A program made the translations under genes and the position numbers. A stretch of DNA of 64,000 bases from Perkinsus chesapeaki. Taxonomy: Eukaryota; Perkinsozoa; Perkinsida; Perkinsidae. Positions 32,343 through 45,600 of the stretch are shown piece after piece (within the stretch, counting starts at the first letter, position 1; every line of letters begins with the position of its first letter). The stretch covers positions 26,235-90,234 of the forward strand of contig JAAPAO010000058.1 of NCBI GenBank assembly GCA_013115145.1, given 5' to 3'. Below the pieces are notes generated by a model that worked only from the letters and a program-made list of their open reading frames with translations, made no database searches and was not told where the DNA came from.

Positions 32343-34118
32343 ATGCGTTTGATCTTTCATAACCCAACACCATCAACCAGCGATAAAGAAACTCCCCAAG
32401 AGGATAACAGTGAAGAGGAGGATTTCGAGGCGGAACTGAAGGCCAGGGACACCGACTTGGACGAGCTTAAAGTAGGTAATACAGGATGACCGAGGTGGAT
32501 GGGCCTCACTTCGGTACAGGCCTCCCTCGCCTCTACTAGAGAGGACCTCAATGCAACGGCGAAGAAGCTAACAGGGGATCTAGGCAAAGCTGAGGGAACT
32601 ATTGAGTCTCAGAAAAGGGAGTTGGTCTGCGCGCAAGACCTCTACAAGTGAGTATCAGGTTTCGCTACTCATTCGGGAAGTATAATGTGGCAGGTTCTCG
32701 TCAGAGCAATGTAAACTAATCGCAGATTATTGGCAAGGGCAGGCCGCGATGAAGGACCAGAATATCGCTTTTTTCAATCAGAAGTTGGCGGATGTACCAC
32801 ACGGTCACAGCACGCCTGAGTGAGTAGAGTATCCATGTTCAGGCAGAAGCGGGGGGTAGCACAGCCAAGGGGACGGTCATTGGTCACTTCAAAGAACCTG
32901 CCACGGCGAAGGACGAACTTGAGTGTCTTCAAGACCGGCATGACAAGTTGCTGGTCACTTGTCTGAAGCTGGAGAGAGAGCTGCATCGTTTGAGGCAGCC
33001 AGATGATGATAGGCGGGAGGTAGTGTACCGAGTAGCGGGTCATGTTGATAGGGACGTAATAATCAGGATCACACCGACGGTAGTTCTGTGGCCAGCCCAA
33101 ATTCAACACCATCGCAGAGCAGCAGCAGAAGCGTGTCACTACGAGCCCAAGACGACAGCGATGAAGATGATGAGGCGAAGTCATCACCATCCCCCTTGAA
33201 GCGGTAAGGCTGGTCGGTTTAATTTCATTGATCACATGGCTGTAGGTCTACATCAGAGCCCTCCTGCCTGGGGGGTACATCGGAATCTAGCTGCGTTCGT
33301 CGGGCATCCTCTGTCGACCTTCAAAGAGCGCCTAGTAGTTTCGCCAGTATAACCTCCGACTCGTCTGAAGAGGAGGATGAGGTTGCAGAGGCAGTGCAGG
33401 TATAATCGATTGTCGCCAGTTGTTGTCATTTCCGGCACCTCTCAGAATTTGCATCACTGCACTTGGCGGGCCCAGCTAGGAGTGAGAGTACAGCAGCTTG
33501 AGAGGCTGTCTAAACAGCTTGATGACACGTAGTGCTCTCTTCAAGGCGCATGGCGCGTCGCTTTATTCATACCGTATTTTGTATTATATTGTGAACTTGT
33601 GATGGCCTAGTAGTCAACTTCTGGCCTTGACCATCCTAGCCAATGTTGATGTTGGAAAATGAAGAGCTGGTAGAGATGCATTCTTACTACTTATCAGATA
33701 CAACACTAGTTTGAATCTTGGCGACCAATTGCGCCAGCAATCTGAGCAAATACTGAAGCTGCAAGGGCGAGTTAATGAGCTAGAGGTGTCAGAAAAGAAG
33801 TGGCAGAAGGTCGGTTCTAAGGTGCTATTATCTCCATCTTCCATTCTTTGAGCTTGCCTCCCAGGCCCAGACACAGTTGGGCATCTGCTTGGCAAGTTTG
33901 ACCCAGCAGACGTCAGAGATGGACCAGCTGGCCTTGAAGCAGAATGATCATCGACTGGCCCGATCTGCGACAGCATGGAAGGCGAAGGTCGAGAGCTACC
34001 GAAAAGAGGTATCCTCCACGGTGACTTTGGGGTGTGAATCAGTGGTCAGATTGAGAACATGCGAACGGAGATAGAGGACGCGGAGCGATCTGCCCCGGAC
34101 GGATCTCGAATTCATTGA
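32343..34118 (+). CDS. Coiled-coil protein, spliced
   Basis: ATG at 32343 (MRLIFHNPTPSTSDKETPQE). The protein is mainly coiled coil: EAELKARDTDLDELK joined by a 48-nt intron to ASLASTREDLNATAKKLTGD, then IESQKRELVCAQDLYK, AKDELECLQDRHDKLLVTCL, LERELHRLRQPDDDRRE, a Ser/acid-rich hinge (RAQDDSDEDDEAKSSPSPLK), VQQLERLSKQLDDT, NLGDQLRQQSEQILKLQGRV, MDQLALKQNDHRLARSATAW and IENMRTEIEDAERSAPDGSR, with a stop at 34116-34118. Around ten exons with introns of 22-55 nt. The join across 33525-33690 is not solved, so two adjacent coiled-coil genes are possible. A cytoskeletal or centrosomal role would be a guess. Confidence 0.6.
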
Positions 34119-34242
34119 TGAGCCCGATCCGCTGGCATTCACCTGTTAACATTTCCCACGGTCGGGTTTCATAAGAGATGTTGTGTTTTTGGAGTGCAAG
34201 CTATGAAGGGACAGCGTGTCAGCGTGCTGCCTGTTTGGTTGT

Positions 34243-37200
34243 TATGACCTCTCCAAAGGCAAGGAAGAGATCTTCCAATGGCATTCAGGAGGGGACAACG
34301 GTGAGTTGTGCAACCGCTAGGCTCTTCGGACTGACCACTTCAGGAAGTTGATGAAGTAGAAGATGCTGCAGCCTGGGCGCTCTCCCACATGAACGATGAT
34401 GATGCGGCTGATGGGCCCGTGCAGGACTCGGCTCTGACTGCGAGTGGTGCCGCCACAGGCACTCAGCAAAAACAGGTGTGTCTGCCTATATGTTGTATAG
34501 TGTATCTATTTCATCAGGTTCATAGGTTCATAGCCGAGCTTCAAGGGAAGGAAGAGGAGGCTTGTGCTGCATTGAAGACAGCAGTCTACCGTTGCCGCCA
34601 GGGGGATTTTTCTGGCCTCAGTACGTCTGCCTTTAACGCTACAGAGCGACAAAGTCTCCAACTCTCAGAACGTTACGTTGTCCTGTCGCCAGCGTGTGGT
34701 GAGCTCTTCACCCTCGCTGAACGAAAGGATCAGTCGGAGGCTGGTCGGACCATCAGCACTACTGCCCTCTTCCTAGTGGAGCTGCTCGGTACGGAAGGGT
34801 ACTCAGCGGAAATTGTCACTCAAGTCCCGAATGTTCAGGTTGGATACTGTTGGGCTGTGTTGAGGGGAGGTTCCCGAGCTCCTCGGTGACCGGCAATGCC
34901 GTCTGCCGTGGCATATTAAACTCCTCTACTATGTTTACTTCGCGCTGTCTATTCGCAGTCTTGAACACCTCCAGGGACTGGGCTCTCATCGGGGCCCTCA
35001 GGCTCCTCAAAGGTGGTGGCATCATCCACTGCCATTAAGGGATAGTTAGACTTTCGCTCAGGCCTCTTCTCGTTTTCCCCTCGAGTGGCTTTACAGACCA
35101 ACACTGCTGTGGCCAATTGGACGGTCACTCGAGATGCCAAAGGCACGGCGGCGAACGACACAACTGAGCATGGTTGGAAGGCGCTTTCCAGGCTGCTTGG
35201 GCGACGCAGGGTTACTGTAATTATAGCGAACGAACTGCTGCTCGAAACGATTGCTCCAGGCCGAGGGCGACACTGTTAGAGAGCACGGCCTCCATCTGGC
35301 CGTGGCCATCTTGAAGGCCGCCGAGACTAACAAGGATCTCGCCGCTCAACTTGTCCTTCATCCGGTAGCAGTACTTCACGCAGTACTGGAAGAAGTGTGA
35401 CCATGTCAATGCTTAGATGTGGCGACCATTCCTCAGCCGAGCGTTGGCTGGTAGCGGCAACGAGACGTGCGTGGCTCCTCAACAACGTGGCGAAAACAAC
35501 GACAATCGCCCACGGGACGTAACTATGGCCTTGGAGAGGATGCGCCAGGCTGAAGTGGCAGTGCTGGAGCAGTTGGGCCACTTCCTTAGGAACGCTAAGG
35601 TGAATCACTCTGCCATCTAGAGCTGTCCATCACAACTTTTATTCAGTCCCGCCGGACCCGCCTATTCACTGACCAGGAGTTCTTCCTTCCCCGTCTGTCC
35701 CGTGTGGTGGTGGAAGCCACTGACGAATCCGTTCTGGATGCGGCCGAGGCACTCTGGACTTCGATAGCCACGGACACTGAGCTCTGGTCTGGAGATATGA
35801 ACAGCCTCGGTATCGCTCTAGCAGCTATAAAGCCACCTTGCGACTCCCAGACTAACATCCTCTCCGAGGCCCTGTCTGCGCACAAGTCACCGGAGCTATG
35901 GCACGCAGTCGCAGAGAAGTCATCCCTCTCCTTATCACCAACGCCATCTTTACGGTGGCTCGCAGCTGTGGCATCGGCCGTCGAATTGCTAGATGACCCA
36001 ACTCCCTGTGAGGCTCCTCTGCTGCCGTCTTGCCTGAACAGATCTGAGCTCACCGCCGGCCTGTTGTTCGCTGGCAAGGACCGAGTACTTGTCCGTACAA
36101 CCACTCTAGGTCTCATTACCGCAGCCCTGAAAAGATTGACTAGTAACCACGTCCAGAATATTGCGGTAAGATCGCGCCTTTTTCGTTGAAGTGTTTTAGG
36201 CTACTTTTCAGGTGCTCAACGAGGTCGCTAGCATCCTCCCCGATATGCAAACGATCCTCAACGTCAAACCACCTTCCACGTCCACGAGCGCTCCCTACCT
36301 CCTGGCCTGGTCCCAGTGCATTTGCGCCTACCAGGAGGCTCTGCCCGGACGCTTCCTACAATGCAAGTTTGACTGGGGCCGATCCCTTATCGAGTGCCAT
36401 GAGCCCGTTCAAAGGGCGGTGCTGCTGCCCATGACCACACGGGTCCTCGCCAGCTTCCCGCTGGGCAAGAGCAAGCTCGCTTGGCTTAGACACCTCGTCG
36501 AGACTGACGCAATCGACGAGTTTTCTGAAAGCCTTTACGCCACTGGTCTATTCAATAGCCAGAAAGAGGCTCGGCACTGGGCGAGCTTGCCCACCAAGCC
36601 CGAGAGGCTTTGGGTCATCTCCGTCCTGCAGCAACTGGCTCAGCATCCTCTATTGCCAGTTGACACCTGGGCATCTGACTTCGTTAAGCAAGCTCTAACA
36701 GGGAAGCCCTCGCCCCCTCCTGGCAGCTGTTGTGTGGCTGATGCCGTGCTGTTGTTGGTACAGTCAGGAGAGGTCCCTATAGAGGAGTGGAGGCGCTTAC
36801 TCGGTCAGTACGGCAACCAGGGAGACCTGCTCAAGGACCTGGACTTGTCAAGTTCCACTAGCGACCTCAACTGCAACGAAACCAAATCCCGTTCACTCGA
36901 TCCCTTAGACAGTTTGATCGCCCGTGCCACCGATGGTAGCACTGACTTGTCAGCTGCCGCCCAGTCCCCGACGCTCTTGGCGGCTGCAGTTGACGAGCTT
37001 TCCTATGAAGGGGAGTTCTCTGCCGCACTCGACATCATCTCGTCGGTGCCCAGTAAAGGGTACGATGTATTCGGCCTCGACGGTGTCCTCGCTAAGAATC
37101 CTGCCCTACTCTCCGCCATTGCCAGTGCCGATCCGGAACAGTTCCGCCACGGTTTGCTCTGGGTCCTATCTCCGAGTGTATTCGTACAAGTTGCTCAGTA

Positions 37201-39731
37201 CCGCAGTGCCATTGCCTTCGAGACCGCTGACTACTTACAGCACAAGCCCAAGAAGCTGAGGAAGAAGTGGGGACCGCAGCGCTTCGATCGCTCCGTGGTT
37301 GGCGCTTGTTGTGCTTTGGTTGCACATGATGGCGATGAGAGGGCCCAAGCCCTGGCCAATGAGTTCGGTCCTATATCGATGGAGCTGGACCAACTACCTC
37401 GAAGGCTCCTCCCTCGTTTGCCCTCACGGCTCATCGACATCAGCTCACTGAGCACCGCTGCTATCATTGCCGAGAACGACTCTGCTCTCTCACAGTGGTG
37501 GGTTGACGGAGGCCATCTAGATCTCGAAGACGGGTCCATGACAGATGATGTGCTCTTGGAGATCTTGGAGACGACCACCCTGCCGGAGGCCAGTCTGTCT
37601 GACCTTGTGAAGTCTGGTAGAATAACTCCATCGAACGCTGTTGCCGCCGGAAAGCAACTCAGTCGGCTGGAAGAGGTCAAAGAGAGCGTCCGCGAGTACT
37701 GGTATAGCAAGGTTGTCCCTTCCCTACCCGACCCAACGCTTCTTGGCGACGCCAGTACCGTCCTTGCTATGGCTTACAGTCCCTGCGAAGGCCACTATGA
37801 GTTGCTACAGCGGCTAGTGGGGCTTTGGGGCCTTAGTCGCTCCGAAAACGACAAGGCCTTACTAAGAATGATACTGGAGATAAGCTGCATGCATGAACTC
37901 TCCCGCAAGGCTGAGTATCGTCCTGACTCTAGGATACCACGTGCCATTGCCAAGGAGTGTCATAGGTTACCCGTACCAGCAATATTGTTGGATAACAAGT
38001 ACGCTCGTGAAGCCACGTCTGATCTATGCTTGGATTCCTTTCAGCTTGTCTATGGTTAGCTCCGAGCCGTCCGAATCCCTCGACATAGACGCCTTCACTG
38101 TTTTCACTGCCGGCCGGATTCGGCGAGCAGATGCCACAACGACTGATGAGGACTGGCAGAACTACACGCCAGCAGCCGAGTTGGACTCGCTCGCCACAGA
38201 GCTTTGCTCCAGTGGCCGTGCGCTTGGAGCCCTACTGGTCGCCACTTCGAGTCGAGATAAGATCGTCAGAGACCTGTCCAGAGATGCGCTTGGTCGGATT
38301 ACCAGCTGCCTGGAATTGAAGGTTCAAGGCCGCGACCAGAGCGGCATCCGACTGGGGTTCCGAGACGCACATGAGGTAACTCTAACCTGCATCTGTGCCA
38401 GGTGTATTGGCATTGTTTCGCCAGGTGCTGTTTCTCCTGCATGCCTACCTCAACTCTTTGCCCGAATCGACGGACCAGCCATCGCCATCAGTGCTGGCCC
38501 ATGCTGTAGCGCAAATGGCCAACGTGGTGGTGCGACCTGAGTCCCCTGAGTACGAGGAGGTCTGTCATTCCCTGCTGGCCAGGTAGGCTCATCATTAGCA
38601 TCTATTCAGGCTAGAATGCTCTATTAGGCCAGCTTTGGACACCACAGATGTGCCCCTTTGGTTTGATCTGTTTTACTCCAAAAGCGTCACCAACTGTACC
38701 CACCATAGACGTTGGATACTGCAAGTGCTCACTACACCTACTCATCCGGACTACATCACACCAGGTCGGCGAAGGGGGCTCGCTGGTAGCTTTAAACCGC
38801 TCTGTTAGATACTGTCACCGGGCCTTTGGGGAAGCGTCGCGTTCCTGAGGCTCTGATGGCTCTTACTGCCGATGTCACCCAGACTGATATCCAATTGGAA
38901 AGCTACTCCCTCGACATTGTAAAGAGACTTTAACCTCACTAGCTTGTCCTTACACACTCCGTCTTTAGATGTACCACATCATTCAGTTTTACTGCTCGAG
39001 GCCAGCAGCACTCGTGAAGTTCGTGAAGAACCACGCTGTTGTAGAGTGGTCTTATAACCTCCTCCGGGACAAGGGCAATGTAAGGCCTCCCGTCCTCTTG
39101 GCTTACCAGAGTACCCCTTCAGGTGGAAGCACTTCGGTCCACGAGTCTGGACATAGCGAGTCTACTTCTTGCCAAGCTGCCTGCGCATCCTAATCTGGTT
39201 GGGTTACTCGATCTCTTCGCGGATCTTGCGGACACATCACGGCTTCACTCACTGGCAGCTACCGTCCTACCGCGGTACATACGATGGGCTACCTCAAAGC
39301 TAGTCGACAAACTAGCTGTGATGCAGTTGCCGCTCACTAGCCTGCTTCGCATGCTCTCCCAAAGGCCCACCGATCCTTGCTTGATGAAGTCGGTTGTTGC
39401 ATCCCTAAAAGCTACCACAACTACCAAGGCTCCTGCGGAATTGGAGACTGCTTTCATCTCCGTCTGCCGCTCGGAAACCCCTGGCGCCATCGACTTAGCA
39501 CGGAGAGCATCTGGGTTGATGGGATTGACGTGGAAGTCTCGAATCGCAATCGCCAACATCCTTCTTCGTGGCAACAAACGAGCCCTCCTAAGTCTGCCCG
39601 TGGATGCACTGGAAGCCATGAGCCGACTGCCCACCGTAGAGGATCTGCCCGACTGGCCTGATGAAGTCGATAGGGATGTTATCGAGGACGCAGAGACCCT
39701 CATGCGAGCTGCTATCAGTGCCTCAGCTTAG
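34243..39731 (+). CDS. URB1: URB1/NPA1-like nucleolar pre-ribosomal protein, spliced
   Basis: A large helical-repeat protein of the URB1/Npa1 family, which helps assemble early pre-60S particles in the nucleolus. The ATG at 34243 (MTSPKARKRSSNGIQEG) is followed by an acidic segment, then HRFIAELQGKEEEACAALKT and PELLGDRQCRLPWHIKLLYY. LNRSELTAGLLFAGKDRVLV and a single 1.85-kb exon (36213-38059) form the HEAT-like middle. The C-terminal signature is strong: TTDVPLWFDLFYSKSVTNCT continuing HHRRWILQVLT (38640-38740), and RPAALVKFVKNHAVVEWSYN (39000-39050). The stop is at 39729-39731. At least eleven exons; boundaries between 35040 and 35640 and between 38780 and 38970 are approximate. Assignment rests mainly on the C-terminal block. 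Confidence 0.8.
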
Positions 39732-40248
39732 ACGTATCTACTAACGTATTTTACCAATGTTACTCTTGAATGGATTTCCCATCCTCGAATGATTCGCGTT
39801 GTCAGTATAACTATTTAACTCAACTCTATCATCACGTGTACGCCTCTAACCTCTACTACTACATCTACACCTACATGACAGATTCAACGATTGTGGAGTG
39901 CTACGGATAAAATAGTGAAAAGACGATGAAATAGTACAAATACGAACATCATTATTCAACAACTGCTGCCGCTGCTGTCGTCTGTTTTTTAACTCTTCCA
40001 ATAAACTACCATTTGGCGCTTTCCCTTCAAAGATAAGTGACATCGCTGTCGACTTTAGCAGCAGCAACAACAGGCAGACCAGAGCATCCATCCAACCACA
40101 GTGTTAAACAAGAATCATGCAGATCACTTGCTTGTGGCTTGTATGTCAAAGACTCTATAGAGCTTCGATCATCATCATCATGGTAGGGGTGTTGTTGATG
40201 TCACTACGACCATCAAGACGTATTTATTCTGACCAACCAGGCGGCGTC
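39732..40248. other. Convergent intergenic region
   Basis: About 520 bases between the 3' ends of URB1 and the RNase gene. AT-rich at 39740-39960. A minus-strand frame 39846-40091 with a hydrophobic start is open but looks like chance. No RNA gene or repeat seen. Confidence 0.5.
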
Positions 40249-42480
40249 TCAAACTGCGGGTTCCTCCCGAGGAGGTGGCATGGTGAAGTCAGGATTGGGC
40301 ATGAATTCATCCTTCACGAAGGTGTAGCTTACAACATGGGTACGCAGCCAATGGATCGATTCGGTCTTCTTCCACGAAGGTTGTTTCTTGACCCAGTCGC
40401 GGTACATGTCGTTGGAAACAATAACACCATCCTTCTTTCTTGCATACTGGAGACAGTAAGAATCATCGTAATCCTAAAAGTGAACATATTGCCCACTTTT
40501 AAAGGAGCGTAAAGCAATCTCACCTTTGAAGGGGTGAGGGCGAGTCTGCCCTGAGTTTGCAGCTTGAGCAAGATGCCTATGTTATCCACCGGTATGTGGG
40601 TTGGTGCGGCCTTAATGCCATGTAAAGTCTGAACCTTCATCTTCTGAGCATTGCGAAGCTTAAACAACTCGTTACGGTCAACCAAGTAGTCCGGGAGAAA
40701 CACCATCACCTAAGCCACAATAATGCACCCTCGACACCATCGGATCATCACACCTCGTGCCCCCGAGATACATAGTAATCGACACAGATCTGCAGTCCCT
40801 TGCAAGTGAACTGTTGTCCGCCATGTCGGTTAGCAACATTAGGCCCATCAATCAGCACTAGTGGCTTGTAGTCATCTTGAGCAGGGCTATCGCGGAATCG
40901 AACTTCTGGTGTATAGCTGTTGGTTGACGTTCCACTTGAACCATCTTCTAGAAGGTTTCCCTGAAGCAGCAGTCTCATTGGCCATATGCCTTCAATGAGA
41001 GCTTACCCATCTATCAGTGCCACTATTTTTGAACGTGCAAGCTCGGCGAACTGCCGTAGTTGGTTTCGCTCTTTCCCGTTCAACACTCCTGGATTTCCTT
41101 ACATAACGCGGCTTTGCCCGCTTCACCTCCACCACCGGCTCCGAGGCCTTCCTGACTCCTATATCCTTCGTTATCGAATACATGCCGCGAGGCTTTGACT
41201 TAGGAGAGATATGTAGACAGATGCTCACCAGCCTGCTAGCCATCGCCGCGCTCGGATTCTCACTGGGTCGACCTGGAGTCATGGCTTTGCGGAATACGTC
41301 GGTTTCAACAGTGGACGCCCAAGGACTGTCGGTAACCGTGGCTGCGTACTTGGCACAATGTGCCTCTACTATACCATCTACATCAGCATCACCATGCCAA
41401 TGAGGTCCCATGAATTCAAGGCTAAGGAGAAGTGAGCACCATAGAGCAGAGGTCGATATCCTATCAGCCTCCAGGACTGGTTCCAGAGCCAATGCTGCTC
41501 CTATCGACGAGATCAACGCCTTAACTGGCCCCCGCTCCTCTTCGGTTGAAGAAAGCGTAAGTGCAGCAGTTAGCAAGACCAACCAATGCCAAGTACCCGT
41601 TGAAGTCTTCGGCGGCTCGTCCACCATCACCAAACCAGCAAGCTTCAATGGCTCAGGAGCTTGTGATTCGCCCCGCATGCACGCCGTACACTGACTTAGG
41701 ATGCCCTTCGCGAATGCCTGCGCTGGCTCCGGCACTTCCTTTTGGCGCCGAGCAGCGCTATCAATTTTAGCAACTAAATGCTCTGTCTGTTCCCCACCAC
41801 CAGCCGAGTCGTAGCGCAGAAGATCGTAGCAGATTTTGACGAGGCGTCTACGCTGGAGACTGGAAGTTATCGATAGGAGGCCGACGGCTGGGGAATGACG
41901 AGGCCCCAAGTAGCGCACACAACGCTCGTAATGCTCCACGGCTAGGTTCAAGTGGCTTGGCTCGACAAAGCTGCCAACATACCTGAAGCATCCAACTCAC
42001 GACCATCGGGTCAGATAAGTACCTCTCGAGATCGCCAAAGACAACCTCGAAGCGGCCGTCCAGGACACGCAGTACAGCAGCGTCACCTTTAGCTCCTTTG
42101 CTTTCCCCAATCCTCCGTCGTAAATCCGTGAAGTACATATTCACAGTCTTGGCCTGCAGTCTAAGCTGCTCCTTTAGTTCCTCACGTTTGCCGCTGCCTG
42201 CCTCTGCTCCCAGAGACCGCAGAGCAGCCATCGTTTCGGATAAAGGATCATACCTGCCCAAGGCCTCATGGCCAACCACAGCGCCGCCGCCCTACACTAT
42301 CTTCCAGATCTTGCCAACTGCCCTCCCCTTCACTGCCTCAACGAACTTGTCCTTATCGGCGCTGGTCAAGGCCGTCTCATAGATGTCGAGCCTCTCCACC
42401 GGGCTGGTGGGGCGCGATCGATTGCTCCGAGGATCTTCGCTGGCCTCCTCACTGGAGGTCGAGCTATTACCGTCATTCAT
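40249..42480 (-). CDS. Regnase/Zc3h12a-type PIN-like endoribonuclease, spliced
   Basis: The C-terminus (40249-40890) is a Zc3h12a-type NYN/PIN RNase domain: PLVLIDGPNVANRHGGQQFT (first catalytic Asp), GLQICVDYYVSRGHEVMVFL, then DYDDSYCLQYARKKDGVIVS, with the acidic pair in DYDD, and NDMYRDWVKKQP. The N-terminal two thirds, from the ATG at 42480 (MNDGNSSTSSEEASED), is helical and unfamiliar. It contains TALTSADKDKFVEAVKGRAV, LKEQLRLQAKTVNMYFTDLR, ERYLSDPMVVSWMLQ, then ERCVRYLGPRHSPAVGLLSI and a Lys/Arg-rich linker. Introns of 44, 41, 46 and 50 nt. No CCCH zinc finger is visible, unlike animal Regnase-1. The protein probably cleaves RNA, but its targets are unknown. Confidence 0.82.
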
Positions 42481-42633
42481 CAACTAACTTAACTGACTGC
42501 ACCTGTTATACTGTAATGACCTATCCCAACGCAAAAGAGGTGGTTTAACAAAGCGACAAATAATAATAGCAAACACCAGCACCACACCGCAGGTTGCTGT
42601 TGTGGATCGGCGGCGGATAAAACTGTATCATTT

Positions 42634-45600
42634 TTAGCGTCTCTGAGAGCTTCTGCGATTGTTGCCTCGACCTCCTGAGCGTCCACCGCCACCTCGATCG
42701 CTAGACCTCCGGGAGTCTCCCCTGAATCTGAACCCAACAAATAGACCGCTGGTTGATGACAGCTAATGAGGGCCTACCGGTCGCGGCTCGCACCACGGTG
42801 ACTCGATGAACGACGGTATCCCTCATCGACCTTCCTATCTCGACTATGGTAATCCCGATCGTCCCGATGTCTGCTGCCCGATCGAGACCGACTGCCACAC
42901 AACCAAAACATCATCACCATACGTACCAATGGTTTTATTACCTTCTGGTGCCAGGCTCCCATCGATCAGGTTCATCCTCATATTGCTCACTTCTCCTATC
43001 CCTTCTATGACTCGACTGCCGGTGACTGCGCTCTCCCTTATCTTCCTCCTCGCCGTGATGACGGTCTGGGGGGCTGCTGGCTCTCCGTCGCCTCTTGCTT
43101 AGTGTCGCCGCATTAACCGATAGTTTACATTCATGTTTACGCCGTGAGCCAACCCTCTCGCATGGTAAAGGATGACGGTCGTAGCTAGGCCTATTGGAAA
43201 TAACCTGCCCCCCGGTCTGAGGCAGCCACTGCAGTGGACTGTCCGCAGTGATGTCAACCAAAGACAATCCCTCTGTGTCCGGACCTAATCGGTACCTCAT
43301 GATGAAACGTGCAGAGTTCACTCGACCACCGGCGCTTTCGACACAATGGGGCCGGATCAAATCAACAGTTCCTTCACTAGAATTCTGCACCATCAACAAA
43401 GGCTCTTGATAATAGGGCAAGTAGATCGGCACCAAAGCACTTGCAGTGGAAGAGACCTTCGTTCGGGACACTTCTGTCCATTTACCATCAGCCAAGGGTA
43501 AATGAGCAATCACCAGATACCCTGGCTGTTCCAACCACGCCATGAAGACCTCCACTGGCCAGGTATTCACCGAAAGCCTTCGAGCAGCGTAGACGTACAG
43601 CGGCACCGGTCGACAAGCCGTTCCGATGTTACCGTTGGCTTTAGCCAGAGCCTTCGGCTTAGATATCTCGACGGTAGCCCTCTGAGGATCCGCAATGACA
43701 CGAATAGAAGTGCCATGGTCAGCCGTGTGGACTATGAAGAATGTGCAGACTTGCTGCTGCTGTCCCGGGGCCTTCGAGTGATGGTAGAGCACCTCCACCT
43801 CACAGGAGCTATCGAAGAACTCCGGCTCTTGAAGCACGTCAACCTCTCTCACGAACTGCCAGGCCGTGGTGGGGTTCTGGACGAAAAAGACACCACCTTT
43901 CTGACTAGATCGGTGCACCGCCATAACGAACAAGTCGGGCTCGGTGGAGGTGCTGGTGACAGGAGAGAACATGAAGGGATAGAAGTGGCATTGAGAGAAG
44001 GGCACAGCTTCATCGCCGAACTCGAGCAGTGTTGTCCATTGGTCGCAGTGCTGGCTGACGTCAGCCGCGCAGACCTTGGTGGATTGATGCTTGGCGTCCT
44101 GTACCACCACAAAGAGGCATTCCCTATTGGGGGCCCATCTCAACGGAGTGACTCTCATACTCTTCGATGAGCTTCGACCAGGAGCTATCACGCTACTTGG
44201 AAGGGCCTTCATGTCCAAGTCCAGGCCCTGCAAAGTTGAAAGGCAGCACGCTGCTCCTTTACGACTGCTATGGGCAGCAGTAGCAGTAACCTTGGTGGGG
44301 CTGCCAGAACTGCCATCAATCGCCGATCCACAGTCTTCTCTGACCCAAAGTATGCTGGTATCGTTTTCCACCGGTCGAGGTGGCGGAATATTAACAGGCA
44401 TAGGTGGCTCGAAGGGGAGCCTCTTGTCGACGAAGCGCCCATCGTAGCGATCTGGAGCAGCCAGGTCGGTGAGGGGCAGATCCATTGTGAGATCTCTGAC
44501 GCTGCATTTGGTGACCCTCGGCACTTGCATCTGTCGGACTACCCGAGGATTCGGGCTCATCACCAGCCGATCGCACGATAGGCCTTCAGATAGGTAAAGC
44601 CTCCACACCTGCATCGTCCCCGCTGCTCCAGCATCACCTGCAGATGTCGCCAACAAAAGAGGCTCCGGCAAGTAAGGAAGATAGACCGGGGCGATCCTCG
44701 TATGCGGAGAGGTGCTCAGCGTGACAGCGGCTACCCTCTGCCAGGAGTCGGTGGCCAAGGCGTTGAACTGGGGCAGCTTTGCTATACGCAGCATGCCACC
44801 AGCTACCCAAGCCACGTAAATGTGGAAGTTGGGCAGCGAAGAGTGGGACTCTCCAGAGGAGGAAGGAGGCAGGACGTAGAGGACCTTAAGCTTGCAAGAT
44901 ACGTCCACGTCACCGTTGGTGATAGAGCTGTTCACCTTGACCCAGGCAGCTGTGGGGTCGCAGATCTCCCTCAATGCACAAGCATCACCGTCCTGGATGA
45001 AGACGAATGTTCTCCCTTGCATATAAACAGGAGTGACTCGAACGTTGCATCTGACTCCAGGGGTCACCGACCATTCCTCTCCAGGAGCTATGTCCCTCAA
45101 AGGCACCCACGGCTGGTTCGGGGCGCTCACTTGGAACACTCTACCCGCACCAGTGGGACGGTGCAGAGCCAGGACGATCATCAGATACTGGCCAGGAGAG
45201 TCTGGGGTCTCTCCGGGGGCCAAAGGAGCCCGAAGCATCATCGGCACCAACTTGGACTCTGCCAGAGCTTGGTCATCTCTGGTCTCGAACATCGTCGGCC
45301 ACATCTCCATTGGACTATCCGACCGCGACACGCACATGCGCAGTCGGCCAGTCTGCTTGTGCTGGAGGATGACGAATGGCTCCTTCTCGTTGGACCATCT
45401 CAGAGGTGTGCACTTCCAGCCCCTCTCGGTAGGCTGGGCTGCATCAGGCTTCGATAAATAAAACTGTTCACCTTCAGACTTCAGCGTCGACAGCTCACTC
45501 ACGTCCAGGCCAGGAGGGTTCTTCAGTGTAACCATCACCGGTGTACTGGCAAGTAGCATATCCCCACTGGGGAGAGCACCACCATTAATGACTCCAACAC

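Noticed and set aside
35643-36116. Minus-strand frame of 157 codons
   Set aside because: Antisense to URB1 exons with better coding character.
39846-40091. Minus-strand ORF with hydrophobic N-terminus between URB1 and the RNase gene
   Set aside because: Convergent 3' region, low-complexity translation, no support beyond the hydrophobic start.
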